This document shows positions 44,288 through 53,230 of a stretch of DNA of 64,000 bases, one piece after another (the first letter of the stretch is position 1; every line of letters starts with the position of its first letter). A program made the translations under genes and the position numbers. The stretch spans positions 596,830 through 660,829 of the forward strand of contig NZ_LMLE01000001.1 in assembly GCF_001422545.1 (NCBI RefSeq), given 5' to 3'. The DNA is from Pedobacter sp. Leaf41 (GTDB taxonomy: Bacteria > Bacteroidota > Bacteroidia > Sphingobacteriales > Sphingobacteriaceae). The notes under the pieces were generated by a model, which worked only from the letters and a program-made list of their open reading frames with translations, did not search any database and had not been told where the DNA came from.

Positions 44288-45427
44288 CTATCGGTCACTT
44301 CTTTCTTCCATTTTCAAGTCAGTATCAAAAGGACTTTTTGTAAATGGATAAATCGTTTGTTTTACAAAACCTTTCGGGTATTCTGCCTCATGTACCCCAG
44401 TTCCTGCAGGCCACTCTTTGCCTGGTAAATAATAGGTTCCGAATATCATATCAATAAATGGAAATATTGATGCGAAGTTGTGACCATAATATTTAGGATC
44501 TTCACAGTGGTGCCAATGATGGTATTGTGGTGTGGTAAAAATATACTTCAGCGGTCCGAAATTTATTCTTGTATTGGCATGAATTAGAACAGCATGAATG
44601 GCAATGAAGATGATATAAACGTTAAACACAGTAGAAGAAAAACCCAAAATGTATAACGGAATGAAGGTCATGGCCCGGGTAAAGAAAATATCAATAAAGT
44701 GGGTTCTGCTTCCTGCTAGCCAATCCATGTTTTGGGTAGAATGATGAATAGAGTGGAAACGCCACAAAGAAACACGTGTGTGGAAAAAACGATGTGCCCA
44801 ATATTGGAATAAATCTGTGGTAAAAAAGGCCAAGAAAAGTGCCACAATAAATGGCAAGCCTTGAATCCATATATGTAATTTATCTAGACCCATCCAGCCA
44901 AAGAATAATACAGCGGGTTTTTGGGTTACAATGCCGAAAAATTGAATAAATAAATGGCTGATTACAAAGTAAGTTAAATCGGTGCGCCATTCCTCGTGAA
45001 ATTTAGTTTGATCATTATTTTTCGGGAAAAACAATTCCAAAGGAACAAAAATGGCGACCATCAACAGGAGATCCAAGATCATCCAATCTAAGCCAAAGTG
45101 CCAGCTGGATTTAGCTACATCTCTACCTTCAACGCTTAATGCGCCCAATATTACCGCCAGTGCTGCCAAAGCAAAACCAGGCCAGCCGTATTTAAGTTTT
45201 TTGCTTAGAATGATACTTAAAGCCGCAAAAAAGAATGAAGCTATAACGCCGCCAAGCATCAGCGCTTCCATGCTATTTTTGGTGTAAATTTCACGAAATT
45301 CAGGAGTGGTCAGTTTTTCAGGGTAGTGGAAACACAAAATCCCTAACAATGCTAAGGCTGCTAAAAAAATAGAAATATAGCCACTGATTTGGCCTTGACC
45401 GACTACTAAACGCTTATTTGGAAACAT
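44288..45427 (-). CDS. Sterol desaturase/fatty acid hydroxylase superfamily membrane protein
   Basis: This 379-residue membrane protein has several hydrophobic helices (about 15-35, 55-75, 85-100, 115-135, 150-165 and 190-210) and the di-iron histidine motifs of the family: HRFFH (His212, His216), HSIHH (His225, His228, His229) and a third cluster, HHWHH, near 305. The N-terminal 100 residues carry extra helices not needed for catalysis. It probably hydroxylates or desaturates a lipid-like substrate in the membrane. As the first gene of the PKS operon, it may tailor the starter or the final product. Its link to the cluster rests on strand and spacing only. Confidence 0.75.
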   Translation of the reverse strand: MFPNKRLVVGQGQISGYISIFLAALALLGILCFHYPEKLTTPEFREIYTKNSMEALMLGGVIASFFFAALSIILSKKLKYGWPGFALAALAVILGALSVEGRDVAKSSWHFGLDWMILDLLLMVAIFVPLELFFPKNNDQTKFHEEWRTDLTYFVISHLFIQFFGIVTQKPAVLFFGWMGLDKLHIWIQGLPFIVALFLAFFTTDLFQYWAHRFFHTRVSLWRFHSIHHSTQNMDWLAGSRTHFIDIFFTRAMTFIPLYILGFSSTVFNVYIIFIAIHAVLIHANTRINFGPLKYIFTTPQYHHWHHCEDPKYYGHNFASIFPFIDMIFGTYYLPGKEWPAGTGVHEAEYPKGFVKQTIYPFTKSPFDTDLKMEERSDR

Positions 45428-45818
45428 TAAATTATATGTTGTTAATCAACAATTATACTGAATTTTAAGTATTTATCAGAAACTGAATTTATATTCGTTG
45501 TACATTAAAGTTTCATTCAGCCAGTTGAACGTAAATGTGAATACTTTCATTTTGGAATATTGGATCAACTTTGTTACTCTTAGATTTGCGATGATCGGTT
45601 ACTACAAAATAAGCATCAAGTAGTTAATCAGCGTGTTGCCACCAGTAATTTGCCAGATTTTTTTAGCCAAGATATAGCAAACAGAAAATTTAAAATATTG
45701 ATGTTAAATCCAGGTTAAAAGGAACATTCTTATCAAAATCCAACAAACCTTTTTGTGTTTTTAGAGGTTGCTTTATAGGGCAGTTTACCAAGAATGCCTC
45801 ATATTTTTAAATATTCCC
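45428..45818. other. Divergent regulatory region between the PKS cluster and lpxK
   Basis: About 390 bases have no gene. The inverted repeat TTGTTAATCAACAA (45439-45452) lies 12 bases before the first gene of the PKS cluster and may be an operator. No full -7 element was found for that gene. Nothing else was recognised. Confidence 0.4.
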
Positions 45819-45826
45819 TACTTTTG
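45819..45826 (+). promoter_or_regulatory. Bacteroidota -7 promoter element of lpxK
   Basis: TACTTTTG matches TAnnTTTG and ends 11 bases before the lpxK ATG. No -33 TTTG is evident. Confidence 0.45.
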
Positions 45827-45837
45827 AAAGCACAACT

Positions 45838-46899
45838 ATGTTACTAAAATATCTACGTCTTTTACTTCTTCCTTTTTCACTGATTTATGGAATGGCAATT
45901 ACGCTTCGTAAAAAGTTGTACGACTGGGGCATTATGCGTGCTGTAAAATTCGATCTTCCTGTTATTTGCGTAGGTAATTTAGCCGTTGGCGGATCAGGAA
46001 AAACCCCAACTACAGAATATTTGGTAAGGCTTTTAACTGAATACAAAATTGCAATTTTGAGTAGGGGATATGGCCGAAAAACGAAAGGTTTTATTTTGGC
46101 TGATGCAAGTGCAACTGCGGAAACCATTGGAGACGAACCTTTACAGTATTATCAAAAATTCGAAAATGTTACTGTGGCCGTTTGTGAAGATAGGGTAGCT
46201 GGAATAGAAAAGTTAAAAGAAAACCACGATTTAATCATTTTGGATGATGCTTACCAACATCGGGCAGTAAGGGCTGGTTTTAATATCTTATTGTTCGAAT
46301 TCAGAAAATTGGGTACCCTTCAGTTTCTTCTTCCGGCAGGGAATTTAAGAGATCTTTTTGCCTCTCGTAAACGGGCAGATGTTCTATTAGTTACCAAAGC
46401 CCCGGTGCCTTTGTTACATGTTGCGCAGCAGGCGTCTATCAACGAGTTGCAACCTAACTCCACTCAAAATGTGTTGCATTCTTATTTAAAATATGGCGAG
46501 CTAGAACATTTATACCACAATGAAAGTCGTTCGTTGGAGGATATAAAAGATTTTCAAATTTTCTTGCTTACCGGAATTGCAAATACTGCCCCGCTAATTG
46601 ACGAGCTTGAGAATTATTCCAAAACGATTAAACATGAAGAGTTTCCAGATCATTATGCTTTCAAAACAGATGATATAAAGAAATTTAAAGCGGCATTTGA
46701 TGCGGAGGAGAAAAAAGAAAAAATTATCATCACAACAGAAAAGGATAGCAAACGTTTAAAAGCTGCGGGATTTGAAAATATACTGATAAATTTACCAGTA
46801 TATTTTTTACCCATCGAGGTTGAATTATTTGAAGAAGATAAGATTACCTTTGATGAACTTATTTTAAACTATGTTAAGAGCAATAGAAGAAACCGTTGA
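45838..46899 (+). CDS. lpxK: Tetraacyldisaccharide 4'-kinase
   Basis: This 353-residue inner-membrane-associated kinase of lipid A synthesis has a hydrophobic N-terminal helix (about 3-22), a P-loop (GGSGKT, residues 51-56, in VGNLAVGGSGKTPT), the SRGYGRK block and LDDAYQH with the catalytic Asp-His pair. It adds the 4'-phosphate that makes lipid IVA. It overlaps the purine nucleoside phosphorylase gene by 29 bases, suggesting translational coupling, though the two functions are unrelated. It marks the organism as a lipopolysaccharide-type Gram-negative. Confidence 0.95.
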   Translation: MLLKYLRLLLLPFSLIYGMAITLRKKLYDWGIMRAVKFDLPVICVGNLAVGGSGKTPTTEYLVRLLTEYKIAILSRGYGRKTKGFILADASATAETIGDEPLQYYQKFENVTVAVCEDRVAGIEKLKENHDLIILDDAYQHRAVRAGFNILLFEFRKLGTLQFLLPAGNLRDLFASRKRADVLLVTKAPVPLLHVAQQASINELQPNSTQNVLHSYLKYGELEHLYHNESRSLEDIKDFQIFLLTGIANTAPLIDELENYSKTIKHEEFPDHYAFKTDDIKKFKAAFDAEEKKEKIIITTEKDSKRLKAAGFENILINLPVYFLPIEVELFEEDKITFDELILNYVKSNRRNR

Positions 46900-47686
46900 G
46901 TATATCAAACGTAAAACTGAAAACTTTGCGCCAGAAATAGGCATTATTTTAGGAACTGGATTAGGCGGTTTAGTAAAGGAAATAGAAGTGGAACATCAGT
47001 TGATGTATTCAAATATTCCAAATTTTCCTATCTCTACCTTAGAATTTCATAGCGGAAAACTCATCTTCGGCTCTCTAAATGGGAAAAAAATTGTGGCCAT
47101 GCAGGGTCGTTTGCATTACTACGAAGGTTACAGTATGCAGCAAATCACTTTTCCTGTTAGGGTAATGAAAGGTTTAGGCATAGAAAACCTAATTGTTTCA
47201 AACGCTGCGGGCTCTTTAAATCCTGAGTTTAAAAAGGGCGATTTAATGATTATCGAAGATCACATTAATCTTCAACCTGATAACCCATTAAGGGGCTTAA
47301 TTGAAAGTTCTTTGGGACCGCGTTTTCCCGATATGAGTGAGCCTTATAACCGTTCGATAACTGCGAAAGCTTTAGACATTGCAAAAACTTTGGATATTAA
47401 ATGCCACAAAGGGGTATATGTTGCCGTTTCTGGCCCGAACTTGGAAACTAAAGCAGAATATAAATATCTGCGTTTAATTGGTGGTGATGCCGTTGGGATG
47501 AGTACCGTGCCAGAAGTTATTGTAGCCAATCACGCCGGGTTGCCGGTTTTTGCTATTTCGGTTTTAACCGATGAAGGTTTTCCTGAAGATTTGCAGCCTT
47601 TTAACCTTGATGAAATTTTAGAGGCTGCGGCTAAAGCTGAACCTAAAATGACCGAAATATTAACCCGCTTAATTGCTGAACTATAA
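46871..47686 (+). CDS. Purine nucleoside phosphorylase
   Basis: This 271-residue PNP is of the trimeric (type II, PunA/DeoD-like) class. Phosphate binding is suggested by GIILGTGLGG near the start and by FPISTLEFHSGKL (with His) near residue 50-62. The core shows NAAGSLNPEFKKGDLM (about 114-129) and the base-binding VPEVIVANHAG with conserved Asn. It splits purine nucleosides into base and ribose 1-phosphate for salvage. The gene is nested between lpxK (29-base overlap) and a putative porin gene that begins one base after its stop. Confidence 0.9.
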   Translation: MLRAIEETVEYIKRKTENFAPEIGIILGTGLGGLVKEIEVEHQLMYSNIPNFPISTLEFHSGKLIFGSLNGKKIVAMQGRLHYYEGYSMQQITFPVRVMKGLGIENLIVSNAAGSLNPEFKKGDLMIIEDHINLQPDNPLRGLIESSLGPRFPDMSEPYNRSITAKALDIAKTLDIKCHKGVYVAVSGPNLETKAEYKYLRLIGGDAVGMSTVPEVIVANHAGLPVFAISVLTDEGFPEDLQPFNLDEILEAAAKAEPKMTEILTRLIAEL

Positions 47687-47687
47687 G

Positions 47688-49685
47688 ATGCTTAAAGTTG
47701 TTCAATTCTGCTTTATTATTTTGTTGCTTTCGGGTTTTCAAAAATCTTTTGCGCAAGATTTAAAAACAAATATCAACGATAAATCAGAAGCAGATTCTAT
47801 TAGAAAAAAACTTGATGCAAAGGATTCTGTCGTTTTTACAGCAAAATTTATTCGCTTTACTAAACTTGGATTAAGCAGGGATAGTATTGTGTTACTGCCG
47901 CTAGATACGTCGACGAGGAATATTCAGAACTATAGTCCACTGCTACAGCCGCAAAATCCAACCATAAATAATGGGAACATGGGTTTGGCAGCCCGCCCTT
48001 TGCTTTACGAACCCAGTAAACGCATTGGTTTCGATGCTGGTTTTCATTCGTTGGATTACTACGCCCTAACCCCAGAGGATATTATTTATTATCAGGCTCG
48101 CTCACCATATACCAGCTTATACTTAGTTAGTGCCGGACAAAAGGAGCAGCTGTTTAAGGCCATTCACAGCCAAAATATTAAGAAAAACTGGAATGCCGGC
48201 GTCAATTTCAATAGGGGAGATTCGAGGGGATTTTACAGCAGACAGCGGGGAGATAACTTAAATGTTGCCGTTTTTTCCTGGTATCAATCGCCCAGCAAAC
48301 GCTATAATATGTGGGCTTCGGCAATTTTTAACACCATGCGGGCTTACGAAAACGGATCAACATTGGATTCGACTATCTTCAATCCGGGCTATAATAAAAT
48401 CAGCAGAGATGCAGAAACCGTTAAGTTAACCACAGCGAGAAATTTGTATCGAAAGAATACGGTGTTTTTAAAACAAACCTATTACGTTGGCCGGATAGAT
48501 ACCTCTGCAAATTTCAACAGCGCTGTTTTACCCACCAATAAAGTAACCTACACGGTTGAATACAATAACGACAGTTACGATTTTGCTAAAAATGAAACTG
48601 ATAGTTACGGCGTATTGCCGCAAGGATTTGCAAGTCCAACTTTTACCAACGATTCCACCCATGTTCAACATGTAAAAAATGAATTTCTTTACAGCTTTTT
48701 TCTTCGCCCGAAAAATTCAACTGTTATTAAAAATGAACTAAAAGTGGATGCAGGTATTCGCCATGATTATTATCAACACAAATATTTAGGAAATAAAGAA
48801 GATGGATCAGCGTATGAACAAAGCCAGTTTGCTTATCAAAACATCACTATTTTAGGAGCCGCAGGTTATCGTTTTACATCGAATATCGATCTGAATTTAG
48901 ATGTGCAACAAATACTGCAAGGTGAAAACGCAGGCGACTACTTATATGAAGCTAAGAGTAGAATATTGCTCAGTAAATCTGTTGGGAGAATTGAATTAGG
49001 TGCTTATGCGCAAAACCAATCGCCCGCTGCAATATTTAACTATTATCACGGAAACCACTACAGATGGGATAACCAAAACTTTAAAAATACAAAAGTTGCC
49101 AATGCTTCTTTCAATTTTATTAATGATAAATATGGTTTTACAGCTGGTGCCAAATATTTTTTAACCAGTAACTATTTGTATTTCGCTGCAGATAATGCTT
49201 ACGGAACAACTGCAATTAAGCCGGTGCAAGAAGGGGAGGATATCAGTTTAATTAGATTCGATATAGCTAAGAAATGGCGTTTTGGAAAGTTTGTTTTAGA
49301 AAATTATATCGCTTACCAAAAAACGGATAAGAATGCAATTTTAAGAACACCAGAATTTTATACCTACAATAGTTTTTATCTTGATCAAACCTTTTTCAAA
49401 GTATTGAAAGCGAATATAGGTTTTGATGTGAGGTACAATTCCGAATATGCTAATTACTCTTATTCTCCAGCCACAGCACAATTTTATGTGGGCAGCGATC
49501 GCGTTTTCAAATCAGAACCTGTTATAGACGTATATATCAAAGCGAATTTAAAACGAGCGAATCTGTTTATTAAATACGATTATGTTAACCAGGGATTATT
49601 CTCTCCGGGTTATTATACCGTTAATCGATATCCTATGCAAGATGCTTTGTTGAAGTTCGGAGTGAGCTGGAATTTTTATGATTAG
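47688..49685 (+). CDS. Putative porin, outer-membrane beta-barrel
   Basis: This 665-residue protein starts at MLKVVQFCFIILLLSG (Met at 47688), which gives a proper signal peptide ending in SFAQ; a start 5 codons earlier lies inside the PNP gene and is rejected. The long remainder has alternating strands with many Tyr, Phe and Asn (for example YNMWASAIFN, NLYRKNTVFLKQTYY) and closes with LLKFGVSWNFYD, a C-terminal aromatic typical of barrels. It fits the putative porin (Porin_10-like) group found in Bacteroidota. The solute is unknown. The terminator at 49696 closes the three-gene unit. Confidence 0.75.
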   Translation: MLKVVQFCFIILLLSGFQKSFAQDLKTNINDKSEADSIRKKLDAKDSVVFTAKFIRFTKLGLSRDSIVLLPLDTSTRNIQNYSPLLQPQNPTINNGNMGLAARPLLYEPSKRIGFDAGFHSLDYYALTPEDIIYYQARSPYTSLYLVSAGQKEQLFKAIHSQNIKKNWNAGVNFNRGDSRGFYSRQRGDNLNVAVFSWYQSPSKRYNMWASAIFNTMRAYENGSTLDSTIFNPGYNKISRDAETVKLTTARNLYRKNTVFLKQTYYVGRIDTSANFNSAVLPTNKVTYTVEYNNDSYDFAKNETDSYGVLPQGFASPTFTNDSTHVQHVKNEFLYSFFLRPKNSTVIKNELKVDAGIRHDYYQHKYLGNKEDGSAYEQSQFAYQNITILGAAGYRFTSNIDLNLDVQQILQGENAGDYLYEAKSRILLSKSVGRIELGAYAQNQSPAAIFNYYHGNHYRWDNQNFKNTKVANASFNFINDKYGFTAGAKYFLTSNYLYFAADNAYGTTAIKPVQEGEDISLIRFDIAKKWRFGKFVLENYIAYQKTDKNAILRTPEFYTYNSFYLDQTFFKVLKANIGFDVRYNSEYANYSYSPATAQFYVGSDRVFKSEPVIDVYIKANLKRANLFIKYDYVNQGLFSPGYYTVNRYPMQDALLKFGVSWNFYD

Positions 49686-49695
49686 AATTTGAGAG

Positions 49696-49739
49696 AACAA
49701 AAAAGGCGTCTTGATCTACATCCGGACGCCTTTTTTGTT
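49696..49739. terminator. Bidirectional terminator between convergent envelope genes
   Basis: A perfect 15-bp pair, AACAAAAAAGGCGTC (49696-49710) and GACGCCTTTTTTGTT (49725-49739), with a 14-nt loop and T runs on both strands, lies between the porin-like gene and the minus-strand barrel gene. Confidence 0.88.
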
Positions 49740-49752
49740 ACTATGAGTTGTC

Positions 49753-50445
49753 TTAGAATGAATAACCAACTGAGAATCCTAACACTCTGTTTCTCAATTT
49801 ATCGTCATTTGATCTTTGATCTTTAGGTACCAGATTTGATAAACCTAAACCATAGTTAGCACCAACTGAAATTCCGCTATTCAAACGATAAGCCAAACCA
49901 AAGTTTGCACCGAAATCGATACTACTTAAATCATCATTAGCATCGCTTCCGAATTCGATATCTCTATCAGAAAAAGTAGATCCAGCAATAGCGCTGTTGG
50001 TATAGGTACCTGTAAACTTGTTTTTACCAGAGATATTGAAACCAATGTATGGGCCAGCATTAATTTGGAATGCACCCGCATCTCCGGTTGGAATTCTTAA
50101 AACTGCATTAATAGGAACTTCAATAGCCATTACATCTTGTTTAAATGTACCAGTAACTGTATTTCCTGCAATTGTTCCAACACTTTCTAATTTTGCACCT
50201 TTATTTTGTAAAGACACTGCTGGTTGAATGAAGAAGTTGTTACCAACTGCGAAATCTCCAAATGCAGTAACGTTATAACCTACATTGCTTTTGTAATCTA
50301 AATCTCTTGCGCCAGTACCGCTGTAACTTGATAAATTGACACCTGCTTTTAAACCAAATCTAGCGTCAGAACCAGTCATTGTACTTTGTGCAAATGCGCC
50401 TGTTGCTAATAATGCTACTGAAGCACTTAATAATAATCTTTTCAT
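49753..50445 (-). CDS. Porin-family outer-membrane beta-barrel protein (OmpA/OmpW-like fold)
   Basis: This 230-residue exported protein has a signal peptide (MKRLLLSASVALLATGAFAQ) and about eight predicted strands (ARFGLKAGVNLSSYSG at the start, RVLGFSVGYSF with terminal Phe at the end). It fits the outer-membrane beta-barrel family common in Bacteroidota (PF13568-like). A periplasmic peptidoglycan-binding domain is absent. It is probably an abundant structural or small pore protein. It has its own 5' region of 238 bases and ends at the bidirectional terminator. Confidence 0.83.
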   Translation of the reverse strand: MKRLLLSASVALLATGAFAQSTMTGSDARFGLKAGVNLSSYSGTGARDLDYKSNVGYNVTAFGDFAVGNNFFIQPAVSLQNKGAKLESVGTIAGNTVTGTFKQDVMAIEVPINAVLRIPTGDAGAFQINAGPYIGFNISGKNKFTGTYTNSAIAGSTFSDRDIEFGSDANDDLSSIDFGANFGLAYRLNSGISVGANYGLGLSNLVPKDQRSNDDKLRNRVLGFSVGYSF

Positions 50446-50683
50446 GATATTTTTTCTTTAGGTAAAAGAATTTTTGTTTTCAATGTTAATTATCTGCCAC
50501 TTGCCAAAAGCTGTGCCAAACTATATGTTGCTGATCGCTTAATCAGTATAAATAATTGGTTAACAGTGGTTTTTATTTGATTTTTATCACTCGAAGTTGT
50601 ATAGCACTGCTCGCTTGCTCAATGTTTTATTTTGTATACAGAACAGGAATATTCGCTGATAGGAGACAAACTTAGCTGTTAGA

Positions 50684-51976
50684 TTATGTTTTTTGGGGTT
50701 TCTTTTTTGCCGCGGGAAACAAAACATTGTTTAATATTAACCGATAACCTGCAGAATTTGGATGTAAATTTAAATCCGTAGGTGGGTCGCCAACGGCATG
50801 CTGGTAATCTTCAGGATCATGGCCTCCATAAAAGGTAAATTGCCCTTTGCCTATTTCTCCGTGAAGATAACGTACTTCTGCGGCACCTTTGTTTTCCCCT
50901 AAAACAGTTACGCTTGGTTTCACAACCGATTTTTTAAATGCGGTAGTCTGTCCCATGAAACCTTTGATTACCTTATCGTGGTTTTGGGTAAGCATGGTTG
51001 GAACCAAATCCCACTTGGCAGAGAAATCAAATAAAGTAAAGTAGTCATTGCTCTGGTTAAGCGATCGGTTTTGGGTAACATCAATATCTGAAAATTCGTA
51101 ATTCATCGGGTTGTTATCCAATTTGAAATTTTGAAAAGCCAGGCTTTTATTAAAGTCTAATTTCGATTGTGCATTTGGGTCTGCAGCATCTCCATCAAAC
51201 ATTTGGGCGCAAATATCAACTCCATCGGCAGCTAGGGCGATGTCAAAACTATCCGTTCCGGAGCACATGGCGAACATAAAGCCGCCGCCGGCACAATATT
51301 CTTTAATGTGTTTGGCTACCGAAAGTTTCATTTCTGAAACTTTTTTGAAGCCTAGTTTTTTAGCCAACCCTTCTTGGTTTTTTACATCCTCCTGGTACCA
51401 GGTGGCATATCGAAATGAAGACCAGAAGCGACCGTATTGTCCAGTGAAATCTTCGTGATGCAGGTGGAGCCAATCGTATTTGGTCAGTTTGTCCTGCAAA
51501 ATATCATCATCGTAAATCACATCGTATGGTATCTCTGCATAAGTTAATACCAGCGTCACTGCATCATCCCAGGGTAATTTACTTTTAGGAGAATAGACGG
51601 CGATTTTAGGTGTTTTCTCCAGTTTCACCATCTCCATGTTAACTGATGGATCGCTGATTTCGTTTAAAAGATTAACCACTTTAGCATCAGACACTACTTC
51701 GTAAGAAACGCCCCTGATTTTAAGCTCATCTTCAACCGTTTTATTATACTTGATCAGAAAACTTCCGCCACGATAGTTTAATAGCCAATCTACTTCCACC
51801 TGTTTGCTGATGGTCCAGTAGGCAATGCCGTAAGCTTTGAGGTGGTTTTTTTGATCTTCATCCATATAAACCAATAACGATGAGGCATGAGCAACAAAAC
51901 TGCTTAACAGGCAAATGAGTAAGATGTAATATTTATTTTTCAAATCGGTGGAGTGTAAAACACTAAAATACCTCAT
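50684..51976 (-). CDS. Exported protein often labelled asparagine synthetase B, glutamine-amidotransferase-like fold
   Basis: This 430-residue exported protein has a signal peptide (about residues 14-32, YYILLICLLSSFVAHA). It has no N-terminal Cys nucleophile and no ATP-binding SGGxDS motif, so it is not an asparagine synthetase despite that label being common for the family. The middle looks like a class-I glutamine amidotransferase/ThuA-like domain: it begins PKIAVYSPKS and has a nucleophile-elbow-like GFMFAMCSGTDS with a Cys. Phrases LHLHHEDF and FYGGHDPEDY could hold metal or active-site residues. The role is unknown, possibly a periplasmic hydrolase or glycan-related protein. It stands alone. 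Confidence 0.7.
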   Translation of the reverse strand: MRYFSVLHSTDLKNKYYILLICLLSSFVAHASSLLVYMDEDQKNHLKAYGIAYWTISKQVEVDWLLNYRGGSFLIKYNKTVEDELKIRGVSYEVVSDAKVVNLLNEISDPSVNMEMVKLEKTPKIAVYSPKSKLPWDDAVTLVLTYAEIPYDVIYDDDILQDKLTKYDWLHLHHEDFTGQYGRFWSSFRYATWYQEDVKNQEGLAKKLGFKKVSEMKLSVAKHIKEYCAGGGFMFAMCSGTDSFDIALAADGVDICAQMFDGDAADPNAQSKLDFNKSLAFQNFKLDNNPMNYEFSDIDVTQNRSLNQSNDYFTLFDFSAKWDLVPTMLTQNHDKVIKGFMGQTTAFKKSVVKPSVTVLGENKGAAEVRYLHGEIGKGQFTFYGGHDPEDYQHAVGDPPTDLNLHPNSAGYRLILNNVLFPAAKKKPQKT

Positions 51977-52024
51977 TTAAACTGTTTAGAAAAATTTAAT
52001 GCTGTATGAGTTCTACAATTTTGC

Positions 52025-52032
52025 TATTTTTG
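52025..52032 (+). promoter_or_regulatory. Bacteroidota -7 promoter element of the cyclophilin gene
   Basis: TATTTTTG matches TAnnTTTG and lies about 67 bases before the ATG at 52100. Confidence 0.35.
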
Positions 52033-52099
52033 CCCTTTACTTTTAAAAACACGGAGTTTTTAAGGTGATCAAAATTTAAAACCAGTACACACAATTGAT

Positions 52100-52558
52100 A
52101 TGAGTAAAGCAATAATAAAAACTGAAAAAGGAAATATGACTGTTGAGTTCTTTGAACAAGATGCTCCGAAAGCAGTTGCAAACTTTAAAAAATTAGCAAA
52201 CGAAGGTTTCTATGATGGTGTAACTTTCCACCGCGTAATTCCTGATTTCATGGTTCAAACAGGTTGCCCAAATTCTAAAGATGGTGCAACAGGAATGCCG
52301 GGTACAGGTGGTCCGGGTTATAAAATAGATTGTGAGTTAACTGGCGAAAACCAATACCACGATCGTGGTGTGCTGTCAATGGCACATGCTGGCCGTAACA
52401 CTGGGGGTTCTCAATTCTTTATCTGCCACAGCAGAACAAATACTGCACACTTAGATCGCAACCACACTGTTTTTGGTAAAGCAGTTGAAAATGTTGACCT
52501 TGTGGACGATATCCGCCAGGGAGATAAAATTTTAGGAATCGAAATTATTGAAGATTAA
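52100..52558 (+). CDS. Peptidyl-prolyl cis-trans isomerase, cyclophilin type
   Basis: This 152-residue single-domain cyclophilin has the active-site Arg in VTFHRVIPDFMVQTG, the Gln/Phe stretch GGSQFFICHS and the His/Asn in HLDRNHTVFGKAV. No signal peptide is present, so it is cytosolic. It speeds proline isomerisation during protein folding. The DUF5606 gene follows 73 bases downstream on the same strand. The short gap between them contains AACCGCTAA-like repeats of no known meaning. Confidence 0.95.
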   Translation: MSKAIIKTEKGNMTVEFFEQDAPKAVANFKKLANEGFYDGVTFHRVIPDFMVQTGCPNSKDGATGMPGTGGPGYKIDCELTGENQYHDRGVLSMAHAGRNTGGSQFFICHSRTNTAHLDRNHTVFGKAVENVDLVDDIRQGDKILGIEIIED

Positions 52559-52631
52559 ATTGCGTTGAGCGTTTGGCGATAAGCGTTTAAACCGCTAAAC
52601 CCCAACCGCTAAGCGCTTAACAAAATAGAAT

Positions 52632-53174
52632 ATGAATTTAAGAGGAATTGTTGCCGTATCTGGCAGACCAGGTTTATTTAAGCTGGTTGGACAAAATAAA
52701 GTAGGTTATATTTTGGAGGGTTTGGATGCCCAAAAAACTAAAGTTGTAGCCAATATTACCAATACTAAGTTAGCTTCGTTAGAAGATATTACAGTTTATG
52801 GTGAAGAAGAAGAAATTAAATTGGCTGATATTTTTGCTAAAATTTCTGAAAAAGGATCTACTCCAGATTTAAAAGGTGATTTACGTTCGTACTTTTTGGA
52901 AGTGGCTCCAGGTCACGATCAGGAAAAAGTATACGCTTCTGATATGAAGAAAATCATCACTTGGTATAACTTATTGAAAGATTTACCTTTGTTTAACGAA
53001 GATACACCGGATACTCCAGGTTCTCCGGCTGAGGTTAAATTGGCTGAAGAAAAAGTTGCTGCTGATAAGAAGACAAAATCAACTGCTACTAAAGCATCTG
53101 GAAGTGCGAAAGCAACTACAAAAACATCTGCTCCTGCTAAAAAAGCAAGCATGACAAGTAAAAAAGGCGTTTAG
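52632..53174 (+). CDS. DUF5606 family protein with Lys/Ala-rich tail
   Basis: This 180-residue soluble protein has a DUF5606 domain over about residues 1-125 (starting MNLRGIVAVSGRPGLFKLVG, and containing LEDITVYGEEEEIKL). A low-complexity tail rich in Lys, Ala, Thr and Ser (about 135-180) follows, resembling histone-like tails. The function is unknown, though the gene is common in Bacteroidota. The basic tail might contact nucleic acid. It is in the same direction as the cyclophilin gene and ends at a good terminator. Confidence 0.82.
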   Translation: MNLRGIVAVSGRPGLFKLVGQNKVGYILEGLDAQKTKVVANITNTKLASLEDITVYGEEEEIKLADIFAKISEKGSTPDLKGDLRSYFLEVAPGHDQEKVYASDMKKIITWYNLLKDLPLFNEDTPDTPGSPAEVKLAEEKVAADKKTKSTATKASGSAKATTKTSAPAKKASMTSKKGV

Positions 53175-53195
53175 TTTTTTTTCTAAATGTTATCT

Positions 53196-53228
53196 AAAAC
53201 ACCAGGCAAACGCTTGGTGTTTTTTTTG
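53196..53228 (+). terminator. Rho-independent terminator of the DUF5606 gene
   Basis: AAAACACCA and TGGTGTTTT pair perfectly across the stem, with a 10-nt central region, and lead into a run of Ts, about 22 bases past the stop. Confidence 0.8.
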
Positions 53229-53230
53229 GC

